Assembly: GCF_016865585.1 (NCBI RefSeq)
Contig: NZ_JAESND010000009.1
Location: 62,001-126,000, forward strand
Length of the DNA: 64,000 nucleotides
Direction of reading: 5' to 3'
Origin: Jeongeupia naejangsanensis
Lineage (GTDB): Bacteria > Pseudomonadota > Gammaproteobacteria > Burkholderiales > Chitinibacteraceae
The translations under genes were made by a program, and so were the position numbers. Shown piece by piece: positions 45,410 through 54,990 of the stretch. Under the pieces are notes generated by a model, which worked only from the letters and a program-made list of their open reading frames with translations, made no database searches and was not told the DNA's origin. The number at the start of each line of letters is the position of its first letter. Position 1 is the stretch's first letter.

Positions 45410-46084
45410 ATGTCCAGGCTTGATTCCAGGTTCGACCAGTACTTTTCCTCCACCCATCCCCGGCAACGGCTCGAAGCTGCCGTCATCGCCACCGGTATCG
45501 GCCGGCCCGTCGTATTGCTCGACGACGAAGACCGTGAGAACGAAGCCGACCTGATCGTCGCAGCCGAGCGCATCGACGCCAGCAGCATGGCGCAGATGAT
45601 CCGCGACGGCAGCGGCATCGTCTGCCTGTGCCTGAGCGATGCGGCATTGAACCGGTTGCAGTTGCCGCAGATGGTGACCCACAACGGCAGCCGCAACAGC
45701 ACCGCGTTCGCCGTCTCGATCGAAGCGCGTGACGGCGTGTCGACCGGGGTGTCGGCCGCCGACCGTGTGACGACGATCCGTGCGGCGCTGAGCCACGATC
45801 CGGCGCAGCTCGTCAGCCCCGGCCATGTTTTTCCGCTGCGCGGTCGTCCCGGCGGCGTACTCGAACGGCGCGGCCATACCGAAGGATCGATCGAACTGGC
45901 GAAGATGGCCGGCCTGAGCGAGGCATCGGTGCTGTGCGAACTGATGAGTCCCGACGGCACGATGATGCGTGGTGACACGGTCATCGCCTACGCCGAACAG
46001 CACGGCCTGCCGGTACTGACGATCGAAGACCTGGTCTGGTACCGGCAGCAGGTGGAACAAGGCGAGGTGGCGGCTGCCGCTTGA
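45410..46084 (+). CDS. ribB: 3,4-dihydroxy-2-butanone 4-phosphate synthase
   Basis: A 224-residue monofunctional RibB. It makes the four-carbon unit of riboflavin from ribulose 5-phosphate. The acidic loop [30 protein letters not shown] and the [13 protein letters not shown] block are the active-site signatures. No GTP cyclohydrolase II domain is fused to it. Control by the upstream FMN riboswitch is expected. Confidence 0.97.
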   Translation: MSRLDSRFDQYFSSTHPRQRLEAAVIATGIGRPVVLLDDEDRENEADLIVAAERIDASSMAQMIRDGSGIVCLCLSDAALNRLQLPQMVTHNGSRNSTAFAVSIEARDGVSTGVSAADRVTTIRAALSHDPAQLVSPGHVFPLRGRPGGVLERRGHTEGSIELAKMAGLSEASVLCELMSPDGTMMRGDTVIAYAEQHGLPVLTIEDLVWYRQQVEQGEVAAAA

Positions 46085-46102
46085 TGGAACATGGCAAGCG
46101 GC

Positions 46103-46130
46103 GGCTGGCCTTGTTTCAAGGGCTAGCCGC
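46103..46130. terminator. Possible bidirectional terminator between ribB and the membrane-protein gene
   Basis: An imperfect inverted repeat, GCGGCTGGCCTTG-TTT-CAAGGGCTAGCCGC, lies between the convergent ribB stop and the stop of the next gene. The arms differ by one bulge and no T-run follows, so this is a weak terminator call. Confidence 0.35.
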
Positions 46131-46653
46131 AGCTGCCAATGCCAATGTCGTTGCTGCCGAAGATGGCTGCGCTGCCCGTTGCACATTGCGGATCGCCTTG
46201 CTCGTTCCTGAATGAATAACCGGTGGGGCAAATCCCGGCAAACGCGCGCACAGATTTCAGTTCGCTCTCCGAAAGATTGGCACGCATATATTCCTGCAGT
46301 TCGGCTTTGATCTCACAGTCGCTGGTGATGTTGATGCAGATAAACAGGCCGAACAGCGTAACGGGCAGAATCGCAATTGATGCCAGTAACGGGAAAGCGC
46401 GCTTAGCGGCAAGCGCGTGAACGACGCCGATTACAGGCGGGGAGATCGACACTGTCGCTGCGACGACAAGCAACACAAGTGATGCATGGATTTCTGTTGC
46501 AGACGGGGTGTAATCCCAAGCCGACAGCCTGATTCGATAGATTGTGGCGATTGCCGCGATCAGCCAACAAGCCGCCAACAATCTTGCGTAGATTGTGAGT
46601 GTGGCTGTTGTTGCTTCATCCCTTGCGGGTTGGAAGTTGTCACTTGATGGCAT
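46123..46653 (-). CDS. Hypothetical membrane protein
   Basis: A 176-residue inner-membrane protein. Three hydrophobic segments lie near residues 24-42 (LLAACWLIAAIATIY), 60-80 and 95-112 (LLASIAILPVTLFGLFI). The C-terminal ~60 residues are soluble, with four cysteines (CEIK, ICPTG, PQCATG, GSCG) that could form disulphides. I recognise no family. It lacks conserved neighbours and may be lineage-specific. Confidence 0.6.
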   Translation of the reverse strand: MPSSDNFQPARDEATTATLTIYARLLAACWLIAAIATIYRIRLSAWDYTPSATEIHASLVLLVVAATVSISPPVIGVVHALAAKRAFPLLASIAILPVTLFGLFICINITSDCEIKAELQEYMRANLSESELKSVRAFAGICPTGYSFRNEQGDPQCATGSAAIFGSNDIGIGSCG

Positions 46654-46813
46654 GGGGTTTCTCGACGCAAGCAGGTGGTGAGAAGTCGATCAGAAGTTTT
46701 CGTTGATTCGGAATGGCGCGTGCTGAAGCCTTGGATCAAACATGCTCTCGACGCACTGCACGCGGTGCGCCTGCTCCGTTCATCCGTTTCAGGTGGCCAC
46801 ACGATCTGGTCTT

Positions 46814-48040
46814 CTAGTCGTCGGGCAGGAAGCGCTCGAGCAGGGTATTGAGGAAACGCCGGCCCTGTTCGGTCGGCTTCACGTGTTCGAGGTCGCGCTG
46901 GAGCAGGCCCTCGGCACAGGCGCGGTCGATTTCGTGGATCACACGGGTCAGTGGCAGACCGGTGCGCTCGGTGAACAGGTTCAGCGCGAAGCCATCGGTC
47001 AGCCGCAATGCGTTGAGCATGAACTCGAACGGCAGCTGTTCGAGCGTGATCGCGTCTTCGGTCTGCACTGCGCTGCCTTCGCGCATTTTCGCCAGGTAAT
47101 CGGCCGGCTGCTTGTAGCGCATCTGCCGGATCACCCGGTCGGGAAAGCTGATCTTGGCGTGCGCGCCGGCGCCGATGCCGAGGTAGTCGCCGAAGCGCCA
47201 GTAGTTCAGGTTGTGCTTGGCCTGACGCTTGGGCCGGGCGAAGGCGCTGGTCTCGTAGTGCTCGAAACCGGCGGCGGCCAGTCTTGCCTCGATCGCGTCC
47301 TGCATGTCGGCGGCGAGGTCGTCGTCGGGGACTGCGGGCGGGTAGCGGTGGAACAGCGTGTTCGGCTCCAGCGTCAGATGGTAGGCGCTGACGTGGGTCG
47401 AGCCGGCGGCGATGGCCGTGTCGATGTCGGCCAGCGCCTCGGCCAGCGTCTGCTGCGGCAGCGCGTACATCAGGTCGAGGTTGAAGTTGTCGAAGTGGCG
47501 GTGGGCGATTTCGATCGCGCGATGCGCCGCGTCGCGGTCGTGGATGCGGCCGAGCGCCTTGAGCTTGGCGTCGTCGAAGCTCTGGATGCCGATCGACAGC
47601 CGGTTGATGCCGGCGTCGGCGAAGCCGGCGAACTTGTCGGCCTCGAACGTCCCCGGGTTGGCTTCGAGCGTGATTTCAGCGTCGGGCAACAGCTTGACCC
47701 GCGCGCGGATCGCCGCGAGCAGCCGGTCCATCGATTCGGCCGAGAACAGGCTCGGCGTGCCGCCGCCCATGAAGATCGACGTCACCGGCCGGCCCCAGAC
47801 CAGCGGCAGACAGGATTCGAGATCGGCGATCAGCGCGTCGATGTACTGCGATTCGAGCGTTGCATCGAGCCGGCCGTCGTCGCCGCTGCCGCCACTTCCG
47901 CCAAACTTGAGGGCATGCGAATTGAAGTCGCAGTACGGGCACTTCTTCACGCACCACGGGAAATGGATGTACAGCGCCAGCGGCGGCAGCGCGGTCAGGC
48001 CCCAGTTGCTGCGGGTGGTCGGTAAAGCGATTTTCGTCAT
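46814..48040 (-). CDS. hemW: Heme chaperone HemW (radical SAM)
   Basis: A 408-residue radical SAM protein of the HemW family. The cluster ligands are C30, C34 and C37 in WCVKKCPYC. GGGTPSLFS and NPGTFEADK are typical HemW blocks; HemW differs from the oxygen-independent coproporphyrinogen dehydrogenase HemN in lacking its extra N-terminal region. It inserts haem into respiratory enzymes. It is the last gene of the rph-dusA operon, 7 bp after the 77-residue ORF. Confidence 0.95.
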   Translation of the reverse strand: MTKIALPTTRSNWGLTALPPLALYIHFPWCVKKCPYCDFNSHALKFGGSGGSGDDGRLDATLESQYIDALIADLESCLPLVWGRPVTSIFMGGGTPSLFSAESMDRLLAAIRARVKLLPDAEITLEANPGTFEADKFAGFADAGINRLSIGIQSFDDAKLKALGRIHDRDAAHRAIEIAHRHFDNFNLDLMYALPQQTLAEALADIDTAIAAGSTHVSAYHLTLEPNTLFHRYPPAVPDDDLAADMQDAIEARLAAAGFEHYETSAFARPKRQAKHNLNYWRFGDYLGIGAGAHAKISFPDRVIRQMRYKQPADYLAKMREGSAVQTEDAITLEQLPFEFMLNALRLTDGFALNLFTERTGLPLTRVIHEIDRACAEGLLQRDLEHVKPTEQGRRFLNTLLERFLPDD

Positions 48041-48047
48041 CGGGATG

Positions 48048-48281
48048 TCATTCGCGCCCGGCGTACGGGTTGCGCAGCGCATCGACCAGCTTGTGCAGCA
48101 CGTCCTTCATCTGCGCTTCGGAGACTTCCATCAGGATGCCGTCCTCGAGCGCGTCCTGCAGCAGCTGGGCGATTTCGTCGAGATTCTCGTTCATAACCTT
48201 GACCTTTTCGGTGCACGATACGACAGAGCCGTCGTCGCGGTGCCAGATCGCGTAGCGGGCTTCGTTGCTGCACGCGCTCAT
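48048..48281 (-). CDS. Small conserved hypothetical protein
   Basis: A 77-residue acidic protein with two cysteines (SACSN, VSCTEK) and a helical C-terminal half (DEIAQLLQDALEDGILM; MKDVLHKLVDALRNPY). No known domain is recognised. It overlaps rdgB by 4 bp (ATGA) and lies just before hemW, so it is clearly translated as part of this operon. Function unknown. Confidence 0.7.
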   Translation of the reverse strand: MSACSNEARYAIWHRDDGSVVSCTEKVKVMNENLDEIAQLLQDALEDGILMEVSEAQMKDVLHKLVDALRNPYAGRE

Positions 48282-48877
48282 AGCTGCGTTTCCCTGAGCT
48301 TGTCGACGAGCTGACGCAGTGCGCGGCCGCGGTGCGAGATCGCGGCCTTCTCGTCGGCGCTGATTTCGGCGACGGTGCGGTCGTATTGCGGCAGCAGGAA
48401 CAGCGGGTCATAGCCGAAACCGCCGTCGCCGCGCGGCGCCTCGATGATCGTGCCGGCACAGGTGCCGTCGGCGATCAGCGGTTGCGGGTCGGCTTCGGAG
48501 CGCACCAGCACCAGCGCTGCGTAGTAATAGGCACTGCGATCGGTGTGGTTGGCGATTTCGGCCAGCAGTTTTTCATTGTTGCGCGCATCCGATTTCGGCT
48601 CGCCGGCGAAGCGCGCCGAGTACACGCCCGGTGCACCACCGAGTGCGTGGACGCAGATGCCCGAGTCGTCGGCCAGCGCCGGCAGGCCGGTGATGCGGCT
48701 GGCGTGGCGGGCTTTCCGTAGCGCGTTTTCGATGAAGGTGCCGAAGGGCTCATCGCATTCGGGGACGTTCAACTCGCCCTGCGGAATGATCTCGAGCCCG
48801 AGCGGGGCGAGCAGATGGCGGAATTCGCGGATCTTGCCGGCATTGTTGCTGGCGAGGACGATTTTTTGCATGGTCAT
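48278..48877 (-). CDS. rdgB: Non-canonical purine NTP pyrophosphatase (RdgB/HAM1)
   Basis: A 199-residue house-cleaning pyrophosphatase that destroys dITP and XTP. The KIVLASNNAGKIREF start, the ALADDSGICVHALGG metal site and the GGFGYDPLFLLP motif are canonical. ATG 48877 (MTMQK) or 48871 (MQK) could each be the start, and neither has a visible Shine-Dalgarno; 48877 is chosen. It follows the retropepsin gene by 8 bp. Confidence 0.96.
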   Translation of the reverse strand: MTMQKIVLASNNAGKIREFRHLLAPLGLEIIPQGELNVPECDEPFGTFIENALRKARHASRITGLPALADDSGICVHALGGAPGVYSARFAGEPKSDARNNEKLLAEIANHTDRSAYYYAALVLVRSEADPQPLIADGTCAGTIIEAPRGDGGFGYDPLFLLPQYDRTVAEISADEKAAISHRGRALRQLVDKLRETQL

Positions 48878-48885
48878 GGCCGAAT

Positions 48886-49521
48886 TCAATAGGTTTTCTT
48901 GGTCAGCGTGAGCAGGTCGTTGTCACGCTTCATCTGGAAGCGGTTCAGTGCGCTGTTGCCGAGCAGGGCGATATCGAGGGTGTCGCCGTTCTGTACCGAT
49001 ACATCGACGTCGTAGAGCATCACGTTGCCAATCTGTACCTGTGGCACCTTGGTGATCCAGACGCTGATCTTGCCGTTGGCGGTGCTGGCCATGCCTTCGC
49101 GGCCCTTGCGGTAGTCGATCTTCATTTTGTCGGCGACGCTGCTGCTCAGCGAGATGAAGCTCGCACCCGTGTCGACGACGGCTTTCTGCGCGATACCGTT
49201 GATGCGCAGGTCGGTATAGAAATGGCCCCCGCGATCGGCAGTCAACGTCAGGCTGCCGCCGCTGGTGTCGCGTCCGCCGCTGACCGTGTAGCCCTCGCCC
49301 AGGACGAGGCGCTTCTGTGCGCCGCCGGCGTCGATCGTCGCGGCATCGCTGTTCAGGGCCAGCAGTTTGATGCTGCCGATGCTCTGGCCGACCGAGACGG
49401 TGCGTTGTGCGCCGTCGATATTCAGGATGGCCTTGTTGCCGAGGACGGCCATCAGCGTGATGTTGGTCGCGAATGCGGCCGGGGCGAGCAGGGTAACGGC
49501 GAGGGCGGCGGCAAGCTTCAT
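48886..49521 (-). CDS. Retropepsin-like aspartic protease, periplasmic
   Basis: A 211-residue protein with a signal peptide (LAVTLLAPAAFA) and a C-terminal aspartyl-protease domain of the TIGR02281 type. The active site is in AVVDTGASFISLSSSVA (D-T-G-A). A single catalytic half means it must dimerise. The N-terminal part is an SH3/PDZ-like domain (GNKAILNIDGAQ). It overlaps dusA by 4 bp. Target unknown. Confidence 0.88.
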   Translation of the reverse strand: MKLAAALAVTLLAPAAFATNITLMAVLGNKAILNIDGAQRTVSVGQSIGSIKLLALNSDAATIDAGGAQKRLVLGEGYTVSGGRDTSGGSLTLTADRGGHFYTDLRINGIAQKAVVDTGASFISLSSSVADKMKIDYRKGREGMASTANGKISVWITKVPQVQIGNVMLYDVDVSVQNGDTLDIALLGNSALNRFQMKRDNDLLTLTKKTY

Positions 49522-50522
49522 GCGGGCGAGGACTCCGGGGTTTGCATTTGCGCCAGTGCGGCTTCGATCAGTGGCCAGCTGGCATCTTTGAGCAGTTTGG
49601 CGTCAGAAAGCGTTCTGCGCCAGCCGCGCGCGCCGCGCTCGCCCTGGTACAGGCCGAGTACATGGCGGGTGACGAAGCGCAACGGCGTGCCGGCCTTGAG
49701 TTCGGCTTCGACGAAGGGGCGCAGCGCGTGCATCACCGCCTCGCGGCTTTGCGGCCGCCAGTCGCCGCCGTAGTAGCGTGCGTCGACGTCGGCAAGCATC
49801 CACGGGTTGTGATACGCCTCGCGGCCAACCATCACGCCGTCAACGTGCGCAAGGTGCGTGGCGATGTCGTCGTGGGTCGTGATGCCGCCGTTGATGAGGA
49901 TTTCCAGTTGCGGGAAGTCGCGTTTCAGCCGGTAGACATAGTCGTACTTCAGCGGCGGAATGTCGCGGTTTTCCTTCGGGCTCAGGCCCTTGAGAATGGC
50001 GTTGCGGGCGTGGACGATGAAGGTGTTCACACCGGCGGCGGCGTGGACGTGGCCGACGAAGTCGCGAAGGAACTCGTAATCCTCGAGCGCATCGATGCCG
50101 ATCCGGTGCTTGACGGTCACGTCGATCCCGCAGGCATCGCGCATTGCTTTCAGGCAGTCGGACACCAGCCGCGGTTCGAGCATCAGGCAGGCGCCGAAGC
50201 TGCCGGACTGCACCCGCTCGGACGGGCAGCCGACGTTGAGGTTGACCTCGTCATAGCCCCAGTCTTCGGCGATTTTCGCACATTTGGCCAGATCGGCCGG
50301 GTCCGAGCCGCCGAGCTGCAGCGCCAGCGGATTCTCGACGTCGTCGAAGCGCAGATGGCGCATCTTGTCGCCGTGCAGGATCGCGCCGGTATTGACCATC
50401 TCGGTGTACAGCCAGGCGTCGCGGCTCAGTTCGCGGGCGAAGCGGCGGTAGAAGCGGTCGGTCCAGTCGAGCATCGGTGCGATGGAAAAGCGCCGTGACG
50501 GCCGTTTCACTGCATCGTTCAT
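49518..50522 (-). CDS. dusA: tRNA-dihydrouridine(20/20a) synthase DusA
   Basis: A 334-residue flavin-dependent tRNA reductase. [19 protein letters not shown], the catalytic Cys in [12 protein letters not shown], and KHRIGID are DusA-type signatures (the Asp-Trp-Thr-Asp start separates it from DusB and DusC). It reduces U20 and U20a of tRNA. It overlaps rph and the retropepsin gene by 4 bp each. Confidence 0.96.
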   Translation of the reverse strand: MNDAVKRPSRRFSIAPMLDWTDRFYRRFARELSRDAWLYTEMVNTGAILHGDKMRHLRFDDVENPLALQLGGSDPADLAKCAKIAEDWGYDEVNLNVGCPSERVQSGSFGACLMLEPRLVSDCLKAMRDACGIDVTVKHRIGIDALEDYEFLRDFVGHVHAAAGVNTFIVHARNAILKGLSPKENRDIPPLKYDYVYRLKRDFPQLEILINGGITTHDDIATHLAHVDGVMVGREAYHNPWMLADVDARYYGGDWRPQSREAVMHALRPFVEAELKAGTPLRFVTRHVLGLYQGERGARGWRRTLSDAKLLKDASWPLIEAALAQMQTPESSPA

Positions 50523-51235
50523 GCTGCCAGCGCCGCCTTCTGGGCCGCGATCAGTTCGCGGATGCCGGCGTCGGCCAGATCGAGCAACGCATTCATTTCG
50601 TCGCGCGAGAACGGTACGCCTTCGGCGGTGCCCTGGACTTCGATGAACTGGCCGCTGTCGGTCATCACCACGTTCATGTCGGTTTCGCAGTCCGAATCTT
50701 CCGGATAGTCGAGGTCGAGCACCGGCGTGTCCTGATAGACGCCGACCGAGATGGCGGCAACGTGCTGGCGGATCGGGCTGATTTCGAGCTTGCCGGCCCT
50801 GATCAGGCCGTTGATGGCGTCGGTCAGCGCGACGAAGGCGCCGGTGATGCTGGCGGTGCGGGTGCCGCCGTCGGCCTGGATCACGTCACAGTCGATGACG
50901 ATCTGGCGCTCGCCCAGCGCTGCCATGTCGACGACGGCGCGCAAGGACCGGCCGATCAGACGCTGGATTTCCTGGGTGCGTCCCGACTGTTTGCCGGCAG
51001 CGGCTTCGCGTTTCATCCGGCTGTTGGTCGAGCGCGGAAGCATGCCGTATTCGGCCGTCACCCAGCCCTGACCCTTGCCGCGCAGGAAGGGCGGCACGTT
51101 TTCTTCGACGCTGGCGGTGCAGAGCACCTTGGTATCGCCGAATTCGACCAGCACGCTGCCTTCGGCATGGCGGGTGTAGTTGCGGGTGAGACGGACAGGG
51201 CGCAGCTGCGCGGGGGTACGGCCGGACGGGCGCAT
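50519..51235 (-). CDS. rph: Ribonuclease PH
   Basis: A 238-residue phosphorolytic 3' exoribonuclease that trims tRNA precursors. [16 protein letters not shown], the [19 protein letters not shown] strand and [19 protein letters not shown] are canonical. AAGGA five bases before ATG 51235 fixes the start over an earlier ATG. It heads the compact operon rph-dusA-retropepsin-rdgB-orf77-hemW, in which most genes overlap by 4 bp. Confidence 0.98.
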   Translation of the reverse strand: MRPSGRTPAQLRPVRLTRNYTRHAEGSVLVEFGDTKVLCTASVEENVPPFLRGKGQGWVTAEYGMLPRSTNSRMKREAAAGKQSGRTQEIQRLIGRSLRAVVDMAALGERQIVIDCDVIQADGGTRTASITGAFVALTDAINGLIRAGKLEISPIRQHVAAISVGVYQDTPVLDLDYPEDSDCETDMNVVMTDSGQFIEVQGTAEGVPFSRDEMNALLDLADAGIRELIAAQKAALAA

Positions 51236-51313
51236 GATCATCCTTGGTTCAATCGAATCAAGGGATTATACCGCCGGGGTGGCGGCCGGCCGCGCGAATA
51301 TTGCCCGGCCGTT

Positions 51314-52225
51314 TTACTTCGAATACTTGGCGATGGCCGCCTGGATTTCGGCGATGGCGTTTTCGATGTCGTCGTCGGTGAAATCGCCGCCATCCTTGGC
51401 GGTCATCGGATCGACGTGGGTCGCGATCGTGTGCAGGTCGAGCTTTTGCGTCGAGACGAAGGCGTCGCCGCTGATTTCCTTCTCGTCGGCATCGTGCCAG
51501 TTGATCGCCAGCGCCGAGAGGTTGTCGCCGAACTTGCCGCCGCGCAGCTCGGCACGGTCCATCAGTTGCGGCACCGCGAACAGCACCGGGAAGGCGCCGA
51601 GGAAGTGGGCGAGTTCGTCGTCTTCAAGCGAGCCCCACAGCCCGTCCGAACACAGGAGCAGCGTGTCGCCGTCCGACAGCGCGATCTTGCCGCCTAGGTC
51701 GATCTCGGGCGGGTAGACGCCGCCGAGACAGGAGTAGATCTTGTTCTTTTCCGGATGGACGCGGGCTTCTTCTTCGGTGATCTTGCGCTCGTCGAGCAGG
51801 CGCCGCACCTTGGAGTGGTCGCGCGTTTGCGCCAGCACCTTGCTGCCGCGCAGCAGGTAGAGCCGCGAGTCGCCGACGTGCGCCCAGTAGGCGATGCCGT
51901 CCTGGACGATGCAGGCCACACAGGTGGTGCGCGGAATTTCGAGCATCTCCTTGCGTGCGGCGTAGTCGTAAATCGCTTCGTGGCAGCGCTGGAAACTGTC
52001 GGCAAGGAACTGCAGCGGATTGGCCAGCGCAGGCTGCGCCTTCTGCTCGAACTGGTCGGTGAGCAGCTCGACCGCCAGTTGCGCGGCGACCTCGCCGTGC
52101 AGGTGGCCGCCCATGCCGTCGGCGACGACCAGCAGCAGCGCATCGCGGCTGTACGAGTAGCCGACGCGGTCCTGGTTGTTCTTTCGCGCGCCGCAGCGCG
52201 AATCCTGGAATACGGTGAATTTCAT
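51314..52225 (-). CDS. PP2C-type serine/threonine protein phosphatase
   Basis: A 303-residue metal-dependent phosphatase. The motifs are in order: RCGARKNNQDRVGYS (first Asp), VVADGMGGHLHGEVAA, HVGDSRLYLLRG and LCSDGLWGSLEDDEL (late Asp). It probably opposes the kinase encoded just upstream. The ATG lies inside the kinase stop (4-bp overlap), so both are made together. No membrane helix is seen. Confidence 0.93.
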   Translation of the reverse strand: MKFTVFQDSRCGARKNNQDRVGYSYSRDALLLVVADGMGGHLHGEVAAQLAVELLTDQFEQKAQPALANPLQFLADSFQRCHEAIYDYAARKEMLEIPRTTCVACIVQDGIAYWAHVGDSRLYLLRGSKVLAQTRDHSKVRRLLDERKITEEEARVHPEKNKIYSCLGGVYPPEIDLGGKIALSDGDTLLLCSDGLWGSLEDDELAHFLGAFPVLFAVPQLMDRAELRGGKFGDNLSALAINWHDADEKEISGDAFVSTQKLDLHTIATHVDPMTAKDGGDFTDDDIENAIAEIQAAIAKYSK

Positions 52226-53190
52226 TCGATCCCCCGGTCAGGCTTGATGGTCAGCTTGCGCCACGCGAGCTGGACGGTCCGGATCAGGCCGGGCTTGCGT
52301 GCCGGCGGTGATGCGGCTTCGATCAGCGCCTTCTGCAGCTGCGGCACGCTTTGCGGGCGTGCGGTCGGATCGAGCAGCAGGCACTGGTGAATCAGGTCGA
52401 GCAGTTCGGGCGAGTAGCGGTCGCCGTAGGCGGCGCGCAGGTCGACCAGCTTGTCGGCGCGCGACCGGGCGTCGGCCGGTTGCGGCGCGGTGCCGGCGAG
52501 GCAGGCGAACATCGATGCGCCGACGCCGTAGATGTCGGTCCACGGGCCGAGTTCGTTCTTCTTGTTGTACTGCTCCGGCGCGGCAAAGCCCGGCGTGTAC
52601 ATCGGCGTGAGCTTGGCGTGTTCCTGCGTCAGCGTCTGCCGTGCCGAGCCGAAGTCGAGCAGCACCGGCGATCCGTCCTTGCGGACGTAGATGTTCGCCG
52701 GCTTGATGTCGAGGTGCAGCAGCTTGTTCAGGTGGACTTCGCGCAGGCCGTTGAGCAGGTGGAAGAACACGTGGCGGATCAGCTTCTCGTCGACGCCTTC
52801 GCGTTCGTGCTTGAGCTGGATTTCCTTTTGCAAGGTGCGGCCGCGCTCGTACTCCATCACCATGTAGACGGTGTCGTTGGCGCGGAAGAAATTCAGCACC
52901 CGGACGATGTTCGGATGCTGGATGCGCGCCAGCGTCTTGCCTTCCTCGAAGAAGCACTTGAGGCCGTGACGGAACATCGCCAGATTCTCGTCGCTGGTGG
53001 CTTCGACGCGTTCACCCTCGCAGCGGAGCGCGAGTGAATTTGGCAGATACTCCTTGATCGCGACCGGATAATCGTTTTCGTCGTGCGCGAGGTAGACGAT
53101 ACTGAAGCCGCCAGCTGACAAGAGCTTGGCGATCGTATAGTTCTGCAGCTGGTAGCCGCGCGAGAGCGGCTGATTACTCGGTGTCGCCAT
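52222..53190 (-). CDS. Hanks-type serine/threonine protein kinase
   Basis: A 322-residue soluble kinase with a complete catalytic core: glycine loop LLSAGGFSIVYLA, Lys46 in VAIKEYLP, Glu in the following helix, HLD at 159-161, then Asn in DIKPANI, and D179-F-G in LLDFGSARQ. No PASTA domain or transmembrane helix is present, so it is cytoplasmic. Its pairing with a PP2C phosphatase is the usual reversible-phosphorylation module. Substrates are unknown. Confidence 0.93.
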   Translation of the reverse strand: MATPSNQPLSRGYQLQNYTIAKLLSAGGFSIVYLAHDENDYPVAIKEYLPNSLALRCEGERVEATSDENLAMFRHGLKCFFEEGKTLARIQHPNIVRVLNFFRANDTVYMVMEYERGRTLQKEIQLKHEREGVDEKLIRHVFFHLLNGLREVHLNKLLHLDIKPANIYVRKDGSPVLLDFGSARQTLTQEHAKLTPMYTPGFAAPEQYNKKNELGPWTDIYGVGASMFACLAGTAPQPADARSRADKLVDLRAAYGDRYSPELLDLIHQCLLLDPTARPQSVPQLQKALIEAASPPARKPGLIRTVQLAWRKLTIKPDRGIE

Positions 53191-53314
53191 CCGTGTTTTT
53201 ATACTGGCATTGCCTGATCGGTCTGCGCCGATTCTGAGTGCCGCCCCGGTGAAAGTAAAGTTGCGTGGCTCACGCTGTTTCACCGGTGCACCCGCTTGAC
53301 CACAAGGAGTTCCA

Positions 53315-54181
53315 ATGATTTTCAGCATGACCGGTTATGCCAACGCCCAGCGAGAGCTGTTGCTGGGCACGCTCAGCGTCGAAGTACGCGCGGTCAACCA
53401 CCGTTTTCTCGATCTGTCGCTGCGGCTCGGTGAAGACCTGCGCGCGTTCGAGGGCACGATTCGCGAACGCATCGGCGCCGCGCTGACCCGCGGCAAGGTC
53501 GAATGCCGTGCCTATTTCAATGCCCAGGCCGCCGGCTCGGCCAAGCTGCAGCTCAACCGGGCGTTGCTCGAAGAGTTGCTGCGCGTCAGCGCCGAAGCGG
53601 GCGAGGTGATCGGCAGCGGTGAAAAACTCAAGCTGGGCGAGCTGTTGCGCTGGCCCGGCGTGCTGGCGCAGGAGGCACCGCAGGACGATGCACTCGGCGA
53701 AACGCTGGCTGCGCTGCTCGACGCTGCGCTGGTCGATTTCAAGGCCAGCCGCGCGCGCGAAGGAGAAAAGCTCAAGGACCACCTGCTCGAGCGCATTACC
53801 GGTATGGAAGCGATCGTCGCCGACGTCAAACCGCGCATTCCGGCACTGGTCGCCGATTACGAGGCCCGGCTGACCGCGCGTTTCGTCGAGGCGATCGGTT
53901 CGGCCGACGATGACCGGATCCGCCAGGAAATCGTCGTGTTTGCGCAGAAGATCGACGTCGACGAAGAGCTGTCGCGCCTGACCGCGCACTTTTCGGAAAT
54001 CCGCCGCATCCTGCAAAAAGGCGGGGCGGTCGGCAAGCGGCTCGACTTCCTGATGCAGGAACTGAACCGCGAAGCCAACACGCTGGGTTCGAAGTCGGTA
54101 TCGGCCGAGACCAGCCGGGCGTCGATCGAGCTCAAGGTGCTGATCGAGCAGATGCGCGAGCAGATCCAGAACATCGAGTAA
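53315..54181 (+). CDS. yicC: YicC/YloC family endoribonuclease
   Basis: A 288-residue member of the YicC family, now seen as endoribonucleases that process RNA. SMTGYANAQRELLLGTLSVEVRAVNHRFLD starts it and the C-terminal domain has VGKRLDFLMQELNREANTLGSKS. AAGGAG precedes the ATG. It sits upstream of gmk, rpoZ and spoT, the standard order. Confidence 0.96.
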   Translation: MIFSMTGYANAQRELLLGTLSVEVRAVNHRFLDLSLRLGEDLRAFEGTIRERIGAALTRGKVECRAYFNAQAAGSAKLQLNRALLEELLRVSAEAGEVIGSGEKLKLGELLRWPGVLAQEAPQDDALGETLAALLDAALVDFKASRAREGEKLKDHLLERITGMEAIVADVKPRIPALVADYEARLTARFVEAIGSADDDRIRQEIVVFAQKIDVDEELSRLTAHFSEIRRILQKGGAVGKRLDFLMQELNREANTLGSKSVSAETSRASIELKVLIEQMREQIQNIE

Positions 54182-54298
54182 ACCTGCCGCTTGCACAGTG
54201 TCGGCCGGCTGCGTGGTGGAGGCCGGCCCACGGCGGCGTTTTCGATGCCGCCCGCCTATGCTACGCTGCCTGTAATTTTCTTACGGAATTGATCCGCG

Positions 54299-54913
54299 AT
54301 GACCCAAGGCAACATTCTCGTCGTCACCGCGCCGTCGGGCGCCGGCAAAACCACGCTGGTTGCCGCGCTGCTCGCCGCCGACGCCAATGTCCAGCTGTCG
54401 ATCTCGTTCACCTCGCGCGCACCGCGCGCCGGCGAGGTCGATGGCAAGGACTACCGTTTTGTCGATCGTGCAACGTTCGAAGCCATGATCGCCGCAGGCG
54501 AGCTGCTCGAATACGCCGAGGTCTACGGCAACTACTACGGCACGTCGAAAGCGTGGATCAACGAAGCACGCCAGTCCGGTCGCGACATCCTGCTCGAGAT
54601 CGACACACAGGGCGCCGCGCAGGTGCGCGAACTGTTTCCCGATGCGATCGGCCTCTTCGTGCTGCCGCCGTCGCTCGATGTGCTCGAACAGCGGCTGAAG
54701 AACCGCGGCAAGGACGCCGATGACGTGATCGCCCGCCGCATGGCCGAGGCGCGTGCCGAAATCGGCCACGCCGGCGAGTTCGATTACCTGATCGTCAACG
54801 AGTACATCGACGAGGCCGTGCGCGACATCGTCAGCATCGTGCGCGCCGAGCGTCTGCGCGAACCGCTGCAGACCGAACGTCACGCGCAACTGCTCGCCAG
54901 CCTCAAGGGCTGA
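54299..54913 (+). CDS. gmk: Guanylate kinase
   Basis: A 204-residue kinase that converts GMP to GDP. The P-loop is TAPSGAGKTTLVAALL, with SISFTSRAPRAGEVDGKDYRF as the GMP-binding block. Normal length for proteobacteria. It feeds the GDP/GTP pool used by the nearby SpoT enzyme. Confidence 0.98.
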   Translation: MTQGNILVVTAPSGAGKTTLVAALLAADANVQLSISFTSRAPRAGEVDGKDYRFVDRATFEAMIAAGELLEYAEVYGNYYGTSKAWINEARQSGRDILLEIDTQGAAQVRELFPDAIGLFVLPPSLDVLEQRLKNRGKDADDVIARRMAEARAEIGHAGEFDYLIVNEYIDEAVRDIVSIVRAERLREPLQTERHAQLLASLKG

Positions 54914-54930
54914 TCGTCACCCGGGGGCTC

Positions 54931-54939
54931 TGGTAGAAT
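54931..54939 (+). promoter_or_regulatory. Possible extended -10 promoter of rpoZ
   Basis: TGGTAGAAT is an extended -10 (TG-n-TAGAAT) about 50 bp before the rpoZ ATG. No clear -35 box is seen. Confidence 0.35.
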
Positions 54940-54990
54940 GGCCCCATCTATCGCCTGATCCGGCGATTTCACTGATTTGGAGTAAATGAC

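Noticed and set aside
47412..48314. Plus-strand open frame opposite hemW
   Set aside because: Ser/Arg-rich shadow frame; hemW has intact CxxxCxxC and other radical SAM motifs.
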